A stretch of 64,000 nucleotides of DNA from JALHST01 sp038316335 (GCA_038316335.1 JBBQAM010000001.1:62001-126000), one strand, 5' to 3'. Numbered from the stretch's first letter, positions 26,776 to 35,926 are shown. Translations and numbers: made by a program. Notes: generated by a model not told the origin, from the letters alone.

Positions 26776-28410
26776 CTACATCATTCCAGGCATCCCACCT
26801 CCATGGGCATGTCCGCCTCCAGCTGGTGCATCTTCCTTGATATCGGTCAGGGCACATTCAGTGGTCAAGATCATTCCGGCGACCGAAGCGGCATTTTCCA
26901 ATGCGATTCGCGTTACCTTCTTGGGGTCGATGATACCGGCTTTCAGCATATCAACATATTTTTCAGATTTGGCATCATAGCCAAAATCTCCTTTTCCGTC
27001 TAAAATTTTGGCAACCACAACAGAACCTTCCCCACCTGCATTACTTACAATGGTCCTTAGCGGAGATTCGATGGCCCTTGCAACGATCTGCAAGCCGGTT
27101 TCCTCATCTGCATTTTCGACCTTCACCTTTGAAAGTACAGCTTTAGCCCTTAACAAGGCAACACCACCACCGGCGACGATACCTTCTTCAACTGCGGCCC
27201 TGGTAGAATGTAAGGCATCGTCAACGCGATCTTTCTTTTCCTTCATTTCAACTTCCGAAGCAGCCCCTACATAAAGTACGGCGACTCCGCCTGCCAATTT
27301 GGCCAAACGTTCCTGTAATTTTTCCTTATCATAATCAGAGGTAGTGGTATCGATCTGTGATTTGATCTGACTTACACGGGCCTTGATATCCTTTGCAGCA
27401 CCACCCCCATTTACGATGGTCGTATTGTCTTTATCGATAGATACTTTTTCGCAGGTCCCCAACATATCCAACGTTGTATTTTCCAACGAGAATCCCCTTT
27501 CTTCAGCGATTACAGTACCTTTGGTCAAGATAGCGATGTCTTCCAACATGGCCTTCCTTCGATCTCCAAAACCTGGGGCCTTAACGGCCGCAATTTTCAA
27601 TGAACCCCTTAATTTGTTTACAACCAAAGTAGCCAAGGCTTCCCCATCAACATCTTCGGCAATGATCAATAAGGGCTTTCCCGATTGGGCAACTGGCTCC
27701 AATACTGGAAGTAAATCCTTCATTGAAGAGATTTTCTTATCGTATAATAGGATATAAGGATTTTCCAAATCGGCGGACATCTTTTCCGAATCGGTCACAA
27801 AATATGGTGAAAGATATCCTCTGTCAAATTGCATCCCTTCAACAACATCAACATAGGTGTCGGTTCCTTTGGCTTCTTCAACGGTAATTACACCTTCTTT
27901 GCCCACTTTGCCAAAAGCTTGTGCGATAAGTTCCCCGATTGTTTCATCATTGTTCGACGAAATGGAGGCTACTTGTTTGATTTTTTCGGAGGAATCCCCG
28001 ATTTTACGAGATTGTTTGGCCAAATCGGCAACTATGGCTTCAACTGCTTTGTCAATACCTCTTTTTAAATCCATTGGGTTAGCACCTGCAGCTACGTTTT
28101 TCAAGCCTTCCTTAACGATTGCCTGGGCAAGTACGGTAGCGGTAGTGGTTCCATCCCCTGCCAAATCATTGGTCTTTGAAGCAACTTCCTTCACCATTTG
28201 GGCGCCCATATTTTCCAAGGGGTCTGCCAACTCGATTTCTTTTGCAACGGTAACACCGTCCTTAGTTACTTGGGGTGCGCCGAATGACTTGCTGATGATT
28301 ACATTACGCCCTTTTGGCCCTAAGGTAACCTTTACTGCATTTGCCAAGGCATCTACGCCTCTTTTTAGACCGTCCCGAGCATCAATATCAAATTTTATAT
28401 CTTTTGCCAT
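26776..28410 (-). CDS. groL: chaperonin GroEL (Hsp60)
   Basis: Cytosolic 60-kDa chaperonin, ATP-driven folding cage with GroES. 544 residues, usual length. Visible: LGPKGRNVI, the nucleotide motif GDGTTTATVLAQAI (about 86-99), ASISSNND, the VVEGMQFDRGYLSPYF segment, and the C-terminal GGGMPGMM tail, here with additional His (GGGHAHGGGMPGMM). Follows groS by 101 bases on the same strand, so a groS-groL operon. Confidence 0.98.
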   Translation of the reverse strand: MAKDIKFDIDARDGLKRGVDALANAVKVTLGPKGRNVIISKSFGAPQVTKDGVTVAKEIELADPLENMGAQMVKEVASKTNDLAGDGTTTATVLAQAIVKEGLKNVAAGANPMDLKRGIDKAVEAIVADLAKQSRKIGDSSEKIKQVASISSNNDETIGELIAQAFGKVGKEGVITVEEAKGTDTYVDVVEGMQFDRGYLSPYFVTDSEKMSADLENPYILLYDKKISSMKDLLPVLEPVAQSGKPLLIIAEDVDGEALATLVVNKLRGSLKIAAVKAPGFGDRRKAMLEDIAILTKGTVIAEERGFSLENTTLDMLGTCEKVSIDKDNTTIVNGGGAAKDIKARVSQIKSQIDTTTSDYDKEKLQERLAKLAGGVAVLYVGAASEVEMKEKKDRVDDALHSTRAAVEEGIVAGGGVALLRAKAVLSKVKVENADEETGLQIVARAIESPLRTIVSNAGGEGSVVVAKILDGKGDFGYDAKSEKYVDMLKAGIIDPKKVTRIALENAASVAGMILTTECALTDIKEDAPAGGGHAHGGGMPGMM

Positions 28411-28511
28411 AATTCAATTCTATTTTTAAATGCTCCTGTTACTACAGGAATTTGATTAATTATTTTATATCTTTTCGAAGAATCCCATCTTAATGGGACT
28501 GACTTTACTAT

Positions 28512-28790
28512 TTATATAATAGCTAAAATGTCACTTTCGCGCATCATCAGGTAATCAACACCGCCAAGTTTTAACTCGGTGCCAGCGTATTTACCATAAA
28601 GAACAGTTTCTCCTACTTTTACGGTTACTTTTTCATCTTTGGTTCCAGGACCTACGGCCACTACTTTTCCTTTTTGTGGTTTTTCCTTTGCCGTATCTGG
28701 AATATAAATTCCAGACGCTGTCTTGGTCTCGGCAGCCATAGGCTCTATAAGAACTCTGTCTGCCAATGGTTTAATGCTTACTTTAGCCAT
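28512..28790 (-). CDS. groS: co-chaperonin GroES (Hsp10)
   Basis: 92-residue lid of the GroEL cage. Typical segments: IKPLADRVLIEPMAAETKTA at the N-terminus, the mobile-loop region TASGIYIPD, GKVVAVGPG, VKVGETVLYGKYAGTEL and the terminal MMRESDILAII. First gene of groS-groL. The region upstream has a complex dyad at 28823-28848 and no CIRCE element. Confidence 0.98.
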   Translation of the reverse strand: MAKVSIKPLADRVLIEPMAAETKTASGIYIPDTAKEKPQKGKVVAVGPGTKDEKVTVKVGETVLYGKYAGTELKLGGVDYLMMRESDILAII

Positions 28791-28822
28791 ATTGTTGAAT
28801 TTTAAATTGATTTATTTCTTGT

Positions 28823-28848
28823 CTGTGGTGACACAAATTGTGCCACAG
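28823..28848. promoter_or_regulatory. nested dyad upstream of groS, candidate operator
   Basis: CTGTGG - TGA - CACAA - A - TTGTG - CCACAG: an inner 5+1+5 palindrome and outer 6-bp arms, offset by three bases on one side. It lies 33-58 bases upstream of the groS ATG and differs from the CIRCE consensus. It could be a regulator site or form a bulged hairpin in the leader RNA. Confidence 0.45.
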
Positions 28849-28875
28849 GTCAGAAACTGACATTTTGTTAAAACA

Positions 28876-28908
28876 AAAATGCCAGCTTGTCATTTTTGCT
28901 GGCATTTT
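28876..28908 (-). terminator. intrinsic terminator of secG
   Basis: AAAATGCCAGC / GCTGGCATTTT with an 11-base loop, followed on the minus strand by ATTTTTGTTTT. It lies 20 bases beyond the secG stop and separates the miaB-to-secG unit from groS. Confidence 0.8.
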
Positions 28909-28927
28909 CTATTCTTTTGTACGTTAT

Positions 28928-29296
28928 TTAAAGGCTATCTGTCGGGCTGCCTTGATTGTTGGCAGGTGCAGGTGTTTCTGGAACTGTCTCAGGAACCGTT
29001 TCAGGAACCGTCGTCTCAATGTCATCACCTTGAAGTAATTTCGAATCACTAGTGCCAAAATTACCTTTTAAGGCAATGTTCGATGTCAAAATAAGAACTA
29101 CCAACAAGATGGCTAGTGTCCAGGTGCTTTTGTCTAAAAAGTCACCGGTTTTTTTCACACCACCGATTATTTGGGTCCCTCCACCACCGAAAGAAGAAGA
29201 CAATCCGCCTCCTTTTGGGTTTTGTACCATAATAACCAATACCAATAAGAAACAGACGATTATAATAAGAATCAAGAAAATGGAAAATGTGCTCAT
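28928..29296 (-). CDS. secG: preprotein translocase subunit SecG
   Basis: Accessory subunit of the SecYEG channel. 122 residues with two TM helices (about 4-22 and 54-74) and the conserved middle QNPKGGGLSSSFGGGG with GGVKKTGDFLDKSTW. The C-terminal tail carries three TVPE repeats followed by TPAPANN, encoded by 12-base tandem units at 28976-29011; this tail is not part of the conserved core. Its ATG overlaps the stop of the TPR gene by 4 bases. Confidence 0.94.
   Translation of the reverse strand: MSTFSIFLILIIIVCFLLVLVIMVQNPKGGGLSSSFGGGGTQIIGGVKKTGDFLDKSTWTLAILLVVLILTSNIALKGNFGTSDSKLLQGDDIETTVPETVPETVPETPAPANNQGSPTDSL
28976..29011. repeat. three 12-base tandem units in the secG tail
   Basis: Units TTCTGGAACTGT, CTCAGGAACCGT and TTCAGGAACCGT (plus strand) encode the TVPE repeats at the SecG C-terminus. 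In-frame, so copy number could vary without frameshift. Confidence 0.7.
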
Positions 29297-30234
29297 TGCC
29301 CTACTGAATTATCTTTTTGAATTTTCTCTACCGATTTAATTCGGTCTGCAAAGAAACCACTTTTTTCCGGATATTTCAAACTTAAAATTTTGTAAGCCTG
29401 AATCGCTTTTTTGTACTTTTTTTGCTCTAAATAAACTCTGGCCAACGTCTCGGTCATCAACTCGTTTTTATCAAAAGTGAGCGATTCGTTAATATCGATT
29501 GCCCCGGTTGATTGGGCATCGGGATCTATCCTCGGATTTTCGCTTAAAAAACGGTCAATCCGTTCAAACTTCCTTCTTTTTAAAGCGTCGTGTTTGATCT
29601 GATCTTGAACAATGTCAGTCCTTCCGGCATGATTGGCTGATCGACTTTCCGGGGTTCTATCGATGGCCTTCATAGAAGCCAATTGGAGCCATTCCCCAAA
29701 GGAATACTTTTCGTTTTTTGTAAATCGTAGGGGTTCCCCGATGACAAGTTGATCTTCAGACACATTTTTGGTCTGGGATACGGTACCTGATGTCTTACTA
29801 TTCTTTGATTCAAAAAGTCTTGGGTCTAAAATCTGATCGGCATCCCGCATCGATTGCGGCAAAGGGTTATCCTCGGATGCTTCTATCATTTTAGGAGGTT
29901 CATTGATTTTTTCCGGTGCGGCCTTAACACGTTTTTCCGTGCCGTCTGTCGTTGCTGAAGTAGCTTCCATGGGAGCGTCTATCGCATTCCTCAAAAATTC
30001 ATCGGAGGTAATGAAATCGAATAATACCTCCCTGTCGGCAGTATATGCAGCCGTCACTTTAAGTGCCTTGTTGTATTTGAAACTATTGCCGTTTTTAAGG
30101 CCCTTTAAATGTACGGCCCTTGCCGCCTGAAAATAGGGATATTCCTTGATAATATCCTCCAATTCATTGGTCTGCTCCGCACGAACGACTTCCTCGGGAT
30201 GCCTAAGAAGATATGTAAATTCCTTTACGTTCAT
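29293..30234 (-). CDS. TPR-containing protein of the secG operon
   Basis: 313 residues, no signal peptide or TM segment. The N-terminal 65 residues (FTYLLRHPEEVVRAEQTNEL; YPYFQAARAVHLKGLKN) and a C-terminal TPR-like helix pair (about 262-300; LARVYLEQKKYKKAIQAYKI) flank a long polar, probably disordered middle. No catalytic motif. Coupled to secG by a 4-base overlap and 111 bases behind lptE, so an accessory role in envelope protein or LPS export is plausible but only inferred. Confidence 0.75.
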   Translation of the reverse strand: MNVKEFTYLLRHPEEVVRAEQTNELEDIIKEYPYFQAARAVHLKGLKNGNSFKYNKALKVTAAYTADREVLFDFITSDEFLRNAIDAPMEATSATTDGTEKRVKAAPEKINEPPKMIEASEDNPLPQSMRDADQILDPRLFESKNSKTSGTVSQTKNVSEDQLVIGEPLRFTKNEKYSFGEWLQLASMKAIDRTPESRSANHAGRTDIVQDQIKHDALKRRKFERIDRFLSENPRIDPDAQSTGAIDINESLTFDKNELMTETLARVYLEQKKYKKAIQAYKILSLKYPEKSGFFADRIKSVEKIQKDNSVGQ

Positions 30235-30345
30235 AATAGTGCGTTAGCTGCAGCCTGTTTTTAGACCATCTAAATCATGTCGATTTTTTTGGTAGCGTGA
30301 TAGTATGTATTTTTTTTGATCCGTATTCTTTTATACTGACTATAA

Positions 30346-30909
30346 CTACCAATCGGCCAAAGACATATTGAATATATCTTGGGTAATGCGTTCAAAGATA
30401 ACCTGATGGGCTTCGTCCTTGACCGACGAAAGTTGTGTTGCCGCTGGGAAATCATAAAAGAAGGAAAACCGTTGGTCAAAGTCGGCATCTTCCTTGGTAT
30501 TATTATAAAATCGCACTTTGACGGCAATCGTCAATCTATTTTGTGCCGCGGTCTGCTGGGCCGTCGCGCTCATGGGTGATATGCGATATTCGATAATTTC
30601 ACCTTCATACACCAGATCTCCGCCTGAATTTACCAAGTCGAGACTAGACTGATTCAGGATTCGTTCTTGCAGGGCCTGGGTAAAATCACGGTCCATGCCT
30701 GGTTCAAAAGTAGACCCCGGACTTTGGGTGGCATAGTTTTGAAAGTAATCGACCCGGAAGGTTTTGGCGGTACCGACATTGCCCCCGGTAAAATTATAGG
30801 CACCACAACCGAACAGGGCGAGTGCGCTGATGAAAGAAAGAACAATTCGTTTTATTTTTCTCAAAAGACCAATACTATTTTTTTTTCGCACACCAATATC
30901 AGAGGTCAA
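30346..30909 (-). CDS. lptE: LptE-family LPS assembly lipoprotein
   Basis: Outer-membrane lipoprotein that plugs and assists the LptD channel placing LPS at the surface. 187 residues. Signal peptide ends ALFGCGAY (Cys35) followed by the GAYNFTGG segment usual for Bacteroidota LptE; VYEGEIIEYRISPMS and LTIAVKVRFYN are the family strands. The only available ATG gives a longer than usual n-region and overlaps the sigma-54 activator gene by 11 bases. Confidence 0.88.
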   Translation of the reverse strand: MTSDIGVRKKNSIGLLRKIKRIVLSFISALALFGCGAYNFTGGNVGTAKTFRVDYFQNYATQSPGSTFEPGMDRDFTQALQERILNQSSLDLVNSGGDLVYEGEIIEYRISPMSATAQQTAAQNRLTIAVKVRFYNNTKEDADFDQRFSFFYDFPAATQLSSVKDEAHQVIFERITQDIFNMSLADW

Positions 30910-32173
30910 ATTGCTTTATTTTCCTATAGAGCGTTCGTTCTGAAATACCCAATTCTGCAGCTGCAGCCTTTCTTTTTCCTCGGTTTCTTTCCAATGATTT
31001 TTTGATCAATTCGATTTCCTTTTCATGTAAAGATAGGGTTTCTTCTTCTTCGATTTCTTCGGCAAAATGGTATTTGTCTTCTTGGGGACTAAGATGCACC
31101 TGCTTTTCTATTGGGGTCGTTGGCAATCGCAATAGTCCATGCACATCGGTTTCAGCAACTTCATCTTCCTCTTCTTGGCCATTGGCGCCATAAATTTTCC
31201 GTATCAAGGATTCATTATCTTCCTGTACTTTTTGTGTATCCTTGTTTTTTAGGAGTTCGAGGGTCAATTTTTTTAAATCGTTCAAATCGCCTTTCATATC
31301 AAAAAGTACTTTGTATAAAATTTCCCGTTCGTTGCTAAAGTCGCTTTCCCTTTTTTGTGGTTGTATTACCGCAGGTAAATTTGAACTGTTCACATCGGGA
31401 AGATAGCCACTAAGCGTCGTTTGCTTGATGATTCTTTCTTCTTCGAGTACCGATATTTGTTCGGCGATATTTCGAAGTTGGCGAATGTTCCCGGGCCAGC
31501 GATATTTTAGCAATAAATGTATGGCGTCATCCTCCAAACGAATCGTCGGCATTTTATATTTCTGACTGAAGTCAGAGGCGAATTTCCGGAACAAAAGGTG
31601 AATGTCCTCCTTTCGTTCTCGTAAAGGCGGAATATGTATTTCGACCGTACTGAGCCTATAGTAAAGATCTTCCCTGAATTTTTCACTTTTAATGGCGTCG
31701 AACATATTGATATTGGTCGCCGCAACGATCCGCACATTCGTTTTTTGTACTTGTGAGGAGCCTACTTTTAAAAATTCGCCATTTTCAAGAATGCGTAGTA
31801 ATCTCACTTGGGTGGTGAGGGGTAGTTCACCTACCTCATCCAAAAAAATCGTCCCCCCGTCGGCAACCTCGAAATAACCGCTGCGGGTCTGGGTAGCACC
31901 GGTGAAGGAGCCTTTTTCATGCCCGAAGAGTTCGCTGTCGATAGTGCCTTCCGGGATTGCGCCACAGTTCACTGCAATATATTTTGCATGTTTTCTGTGG
32001 GAAAGCGCATGAATGATCTTTGGGATGGCCTCTTTTCCGACACCACTTTCACCTGTGACCAAAACCGATATATCCGTAGGGGCGACTTGAATCGCTTTTT
32101 CGATGGCGCGATTCAATTTTGGGTCATTCCCGATAATCTCAAATCGTTGTTTTATTGCTTGAATTGATTCCAT
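30899..32173 (-). CDS. sigma-54-dependent transcriptional activator without receiver domain
   Basis: NtrC-type enhancer-binding AAA+ protein. 424 residues from MESIQAIKQ, 7 bases after the miaB stop; a longer frame would overlap miaB. Walker A GESGVGKE (41-48), the sigma-54 contact loop GSFTGA (88-93), Walker B TIFLDEVG (108-115), and a C-terminal Fis-type HTH with RKAAAAELGISERTLYRKIK. There is no N-terminal response-regulator domain, so activity is not controlled by phosphorylation in cis. A charged linker sits between AAA+ and HTH. Encoded between miaB and lptE, an arrangement conserved in many Bacteroidota. Targets unknown. Confidence 0.92.
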   Translation of the reverse strand: MESIQAIKQRFEIIGNDPKLNRAIEKAIQVAPTDISVLVTGESGVGKEAIPKIIHALSHRKHAKYIAVNCGAIPEGTIDSELFGHEKGSFTGATQTRSGYFEVADGGTIFLDEVGELPLTTQVRLLRILENGEFLKVGSSQVQKTNVRIVAATNINMFDAIKSEKFREDLYYRLSTVEIHIPPLRERKEDIHLLFRKFASDFSQKYKMPTIRLEDDAIHLLLKYRWPGNIRQLRNIAEQISVLEEERIIKQTTLSGYLPDVNSSNLPAVIQPQKRESDFSNEREILYKVLFDMKGDLNDLKKLTLELLKNKDTQKVQEDNESLIRKIYGANGQEEEDEVAETDVHGLLRLPTTPIEKQVHLSPQEDKYHFAEEIEEEETLSLHEKEIELIKKSLERNRGKRKAAAAELGISERTLYRKIKQFDL

Positions 32174-32180
32174 GTACCTT

Positions 32181-33626
32181 TCAATTATTGTTACTATACC
32201 CCACCGCTTCACCGATTAAGGTGGCAGAGGTACAGCGATCCATCCGAACCATCACAAAATCGCCCACTTTATAGTTTTCCTTTGGAAAAACGGCCACGGT
32301 ATTCTGCGAATTGCGACCCATAAAATAGGCTTCCGATTTTTTGGATACACCTTCAATAAGAACTTCCTGAACGTGTCCTAGATGCTGTTCGGTGCGTTCT
32401 TGACAATGTTTTCGTTGTAAGGCGATGATCTCGGCCAACCTTCGCTGTTTGATTTCCTGTGGTATATCGTCATTCATTTTTCGGGCCGCCATTGTCCCGG
32501 GTCTTTCCGAATAGGCGAACATAAAACCATAATCATATTTCACATAGTGCATTAAAGACAAGGTATCCTTATGATCTTCTTCTGTCTCGGTAGGGAAGCC
32601 GGTAATCATATCTTGCGATATCGCACAATCAGGAATTATTTTTCGAATGTTATCGATTAATTCAAAATATTCCTCTCGCGTGTGTAACCGGTTCATTGCT
32701 TTTAAGATGCGATTGCTGCCACTTTGAACGGGAAGGTGCACATAATTGCAAATATTTTCATAGTTGGCCATGGTATGAATAACCTTCAAGGTCATGTCCT
32801 GCGGGTTTGATGTGGAAAAACGAATGCGCATTTTCGGTTGGGCTACGGCCACTAACTCCAATAGATCCGAAAAATCGACCGCGGTTGCCTGCTGCATTTC
32901 TGATGCCGAAGTAAAATCCTTTTTAAGTCCGCCCCCATACCATAAATAGCTATCGACATTCTGCCCAAGCAACGTTATTTCCTTAAATCCTTTCTCCCAA
33001 AGATCGCATACCTCGGCGACAATTGAATGAGGGTCACGACTACGTTCCCGTCCTCTTGTAAAAGGAACTACACAGAAGGTACACATGTTATCGCAGCCTC
33101 TTGTGATCGATACGAAGGCAGTTACCCCATTCGAGTTCAATCTAACCGGGGCAATGTCGCCGTACGTTTCATCCTTCGAGAGAATCACGTTTACAGCATT
33201 GCGCCCTTCTTCGATTTCCCGTACAAGGTTCGGAAGGTCTTTATAGGCATCCGGTCCAACGACCATATCCACAATTTGTTCCTCTTCCAATAACTGACTC
33301 TTCAAACGTTCGGCCATGCATCCCAAAACCCCGACCTTGAGATGTGGTCGTTCTTTTTTTAGGGCGTTGAATTTTTCAAGGCGCTTGCGAACCGTAACTT
33401 CTGCCTTTTCGCGTATCGAACAGGTATTGACCAATACGAGATCGGCCTCCGCCAAGGAATCGGTCGTATTGAAGCCCTGGTCTGCTAAAATTGAAGCAAC
33501 GATTTCGCTGTCAGAGAAATTCATCTGACACCCATAACTTTCAATATAAAGTTTACGGGTATTTTCTTTCGTTTTTTCCCTAGTTAATGCGGTGCCCTGT
33601 AAAGATTCATCAATAATTTTATCCAT
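32181..33626 (-). CDS. miaB: tRNA-2-methylthio-N6-dimethylallyladenosine synthase MiaB
   Basis: Radical-SAM methylthiotransferase acting on i6A37 of tRNAs. 481 residues with the three expected parts: N-terminal UPF0004 domain (YGCQMNFSDSE; NTCSIREKAE; LGCMAERLK, each with a cluster Cys), radical-SAM domain with the CDNMCTFC motif, and a C-terminal TRAM domain. An N-terminal extension of about 25 residues precedes the conserved part. A textbook -33/-7 promoter lies upstream. Probably heads the miaB - activator - lptE - TPR - secG unit. Confidence 0.96.
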   Translation of the reverse strand: MDKIIDESLQGTALTREKTKENTRKLYIESYGCQMNFSDSEIVASILADQGFNTTDSLAEADLVLVNTCSIREKAEVTVRKRLEKFNALKKERPHLKVGVLGCMAERLKSQLLEEEQIVDMVVGPDAYKDLPNLVREIEEGRNAVNVILSKDETYGDIAPVRLNSNGVTAFVSITRGCDNMCTFCVVPFTRGRERSRDPHSIVAEVCDLWEKGFKEITLLGQNVDSYLWYGGGLKKDFTSASEMQQATAVDFSDLLELVAVAQPKMRIRFSTSNPQDMTLKVIHTMANYENICNYVHLPVQSGSNRILKAMNRLHTREEYFELIDNIRKIIPDCAISQDMITGFPTETEEDHKDTLSLMHYVKYDYGFMFAYSERPGTMAARKMNDDIPQEIKQRRLAEIIALQRKHCQERTEQHLGHVQEVLIEGVSKKSEAYFMGRNSQNTVAVFPKENYKVGDFVMVRMDRCTSATLIGEAVGYSNNN

Positions 33627-33659
33627 ATGGCTCGTTGACTTGCCTGTAAATTAGGTTTG

Positions 33660-33691
33660 CAAAGATAACATTATAATCAAAATCGTGACAA
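33660..33691 (-). promoter_or_regulatory. Bacteroidota promoter for miaB
   Basis: On the minus strand TTG (33691-33689), 21-base spacer, TATCTTTG (33667-33660): an exact match to TTG - 19 to 23 - TAnnTTTG, about 33 bases upstream of the miaB ATG. The clearest promoter in the window. Confidence 0.75.
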
Positions 33692-33763
33692 GATGACAGT
33701 ATATTTTAGTACTATTTTAGGGATTCGAGCAATAAGTAGTACCTTACCTTAAAAATCGCCCAG

Positions 33764-34480
33764 ATGAATTATAGCATCCTTTTTGAAAAAATCAAAAATA
33801 GTCACTCTTTAGAGTTTGGAAGCATCTTTAGCAGATCGATCGACTTATTCAAAAAAGTTTGGTTGCAAGGTTTTATCACCCTTTTACTCACCTTTGTATC
33901 GATGCTTCCATTTTATATTATGCTCTATGCTCCTTTTTTAATGGCTGGGATTATAGATCCCAGTGTTCTCGAAGCCGATGGGTTGCCCCCCGCCATAATC
34001 CTCCCGATTATTATTATTTTCCCGATACTTATGATTGCGTCTATGGTAATTTCGCTATCCTTTAATGCCGCATTTCTAAGGATTTGCAAGCAAAAGGACT
34101 ACAACGACATGATTGGCGATGACTATTTTTTTTACTTTAAAAAAATTTACCTATCCAAAATGGTGTTGCTTTCCTTACTGATGTTCGGCTTGAGCCTCCT
34201 GGGAATGTTGGCATGTGGTATTGGTCTTGTCTATATGATAGTACCTTTGTCGCTCATGCCTGCTTTTTTAGCTTTTGATGAAGAACTGAGCGCCGGTGAA
34301 ATTGTAAAGGCAAGTTTTGAGCTCGGGAATAAGAACTGGTTGGTAATCTTCGGATTGGTATTTTTAATGGGCATCTTGGCCGAACTGGGCATTATACTGT
34401 GTCTTGTCGGCGTACTTTTCACGGCCATGCTGGCCAAAATACCGACCTATTATGCCTTTAAGGATAGCATAGGATTTTAA
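33764..34480 (+). CDS. polytopic membrane protein, unknown function
   Basis: 238 residues. A soluble-looking start (residues 1-30, with an FGSIFSRSIDLFKKVW segment) is followed by about five hydrophobic segments spread over 37-230, with an IVKASFELGNKNWLVIFG stretch before the last. The general look resembles the membrane domain families found beside Gly-rich regulators, but I cannot name a family. It is divergent from miaB and followed by the LVIVD lipoprotein after 97 bases. No motif suggests catalysis. Confidence 0.7.
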   Translation: MNYSILFEKIKNSHSLEFGSIFSRSIDLFKKVWLQGFITLLLTFVSMLPFYIMLYAPFLMAGIIDPSVLEADGLPPAIILPIIIIFPILMIASMVISLSFNAAFLRICKQKDYNDMIGDDYFFYFKKIYLSKMVLLSLLMFGLSLLGMLACGIGLVYMIVPLSLMPAFLAFDEELSAGEIVKASFELGNKNWLVIFGLVFLMGILAELGIILCLVGVLFTAMLAKIPTYYAFKDSIGF

Positions 34481-34577
34481 GTGGAGCGTTGATTGTTTTT
34501 TAACGAGTTTTTAGAATTTCAACGCAACGCTTTGATGTTGATTTCATCTAATCAGTACAACAACGAAAAAACTGATT

Positions 34578-35834
34578 ATGAATCTGAAAAATGTTTTCCT
34601 AGTGCTATTAATAGCCAGTTCGGTGGGATTTTTATCCTGTGATAAAGGCGATGATAGTAAGTATGCCGATTATTTAGTGGCCAGGCCCCTTAAAATGTCA
34701 GTATCTGAATTTAAGAATGGCGTAGCAATTATCGACCCGGTACCGGTGCAAGTATCGGGCAAGATTTATACGTACAAGGACTTCATTTTCATAAATGATA
34801 AGAGTAGGGGGGTTCATGTGATCGATAATTCAAATGTTGCCTCCCCTAAAAAAATCGCCTTTATCAAGATACCTGGCAATGTTGATATTTCCGTCAAAGA
34901 CGATTTTCTCTATGCCGATAGTCTAAACGATTTAGTGGTATTGGACATTTCCGATATCACCAACATTCATGAGGTCAATCGTTTGGAAAATGTTCTAAAT
35001 GGCTATGTCGTATGGCCTTTTGATGCTGACATAATTGAATCGGGGAATATCGATTATCAAAATGAAATGATTATTGGCTGGGAAACGGTGACCGAACGAA
35101 GGTTGATATCCGATTATGAAAATTACAAAGGAGTTGGTGGCATTGGGATATTTTTTGCCGAAGCTGCTGCGAACGACGTTTCAGTAGGTCAAGGCGGTTC
35201 TTTGGCTCGGTTCAAGATTGTAGACGATTTTTTATATGCGGTCGATAGTCATACACTTAATGTCTTTGATATTCAAGATCTGGAGAACCCGAAGGATTTG
35301 GAGGATGTCTATGCAGGATTTGATATTGAGACTATTTTTAATCGTGGGCAGTATCTTTTTTTGGGTAGTATGAGCGGCATGTACATTTACGATATTTCAT
35401 CGCCCGCCACCCCGGTCTTCGTCTCTGAGTTTCAACATGGAACGGCCTGTGATCCCGTAGTCGTTGATGGCGATTATGCGTATGTGACCCTACGAGGCGG
35501 AAATGAATGTGGCGCGACTGAAAGCGGCTTGTTCATTGTCGATATTTCAAATATCGAAAATCCTGTTTTAAAGACACAATACCCATTAGATGGGCCTTAT
35601 GGCCTTGGCGTGAAAGATGAAAAACTTTTTGTTTGCGATGGTGCCTCCGGGTTAAAGGTGTATGACAAATCAGATGTTATGAACCTGATCGAATTAAGTC
35701 ACTTCAAGGACATTCAAACTTTTGACGTGATTCCGTTAGAAAATACATTGCTCATGGTCGGTACCGAGACGCTATACCAATATGAATATTTGAACGATTC
35801 GATTCAACTAATTAGTACTTTGAAACTTGATTAG
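34578..35834 (+). CDS. LVIVD-repeat lipoprotein
   Basis: 418 residues. Lipoprotein signal ending GFLSC (Cys21), then beta-propeller-like LVIVD repeats, seen as LVVLDISDITN, LNVFDIQDLENP, MYIYDISSPATP and LFIVDISNIENP, spaced about 45-50 residues apart. Such proteins are cell-surface or periplasmic in Bacteroidota; ligand and function are not known. Closed by a strong terminator, so probably a single gene or the end of a two-gene unit. Confidence 0.88.
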   Translation: MNLKNVFLVLLIASSVGFLSCDKGDDSKYADYLVARPLKMSVSEFKNGVAIIDPVPVQVSGKIYTYKDFIFINDKSRGVHVIDNSNVASPKKIAFIKIPGNVDISVKDDFLYADSLNDLVVLDISDITNIHEVNRLENVLNGYVVWPFDADIIESGNIDYQNEMIIGWETVTERRLISDYENYKGVGGIGIFFAEAAANDVSVGQGGSLARFKIVDDFLYAVDSHTLNVFDIQDLENPKDLEDVYAGFDIETIFNRGQYLFLGSMSGMYIYDISSPATPVFVSEFQHGTACDPVVVDGDYAYVTLRGGNECGATESGLFIVDISNIENPVLKTQYPLDGPYGLGVKDEKLFVCDGASGLKVYDKSDVMNLIELSHFKDIQTFDVIPLENTLLMVGTETLYQYEYLNDSIQLISTLKLD

Positions 35835-35857
35835 ACACCTCATAAAATAATACCGTA

Positions 35858-35884
35858 CGCCCCGAATTTCCGGGGCGTTTTTTT
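35858..35884 (+). terminator. intrinsic terminator after the LVIVD gene
   Basis: CGCCCCG, loop AATTTC, CGGGGCG followed by TTTTTTT. It sits 24 bases after the stop codon and insulates topA. Confidence 0.9.
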
Positions 35885-35926
35885 ATGACCATATATAAGG
35901 TATAGCTTCAAATTAAAAAATTCAAC

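Noticed and set aside
27857..28429. 190-codon open frame on the plus strand opposite groL
   Set aside because: Fully antisense to a very well conserved gene, composition rich in Ser/Ala/Pro from reverse reading of GroEL codons, no similarity to a known family.
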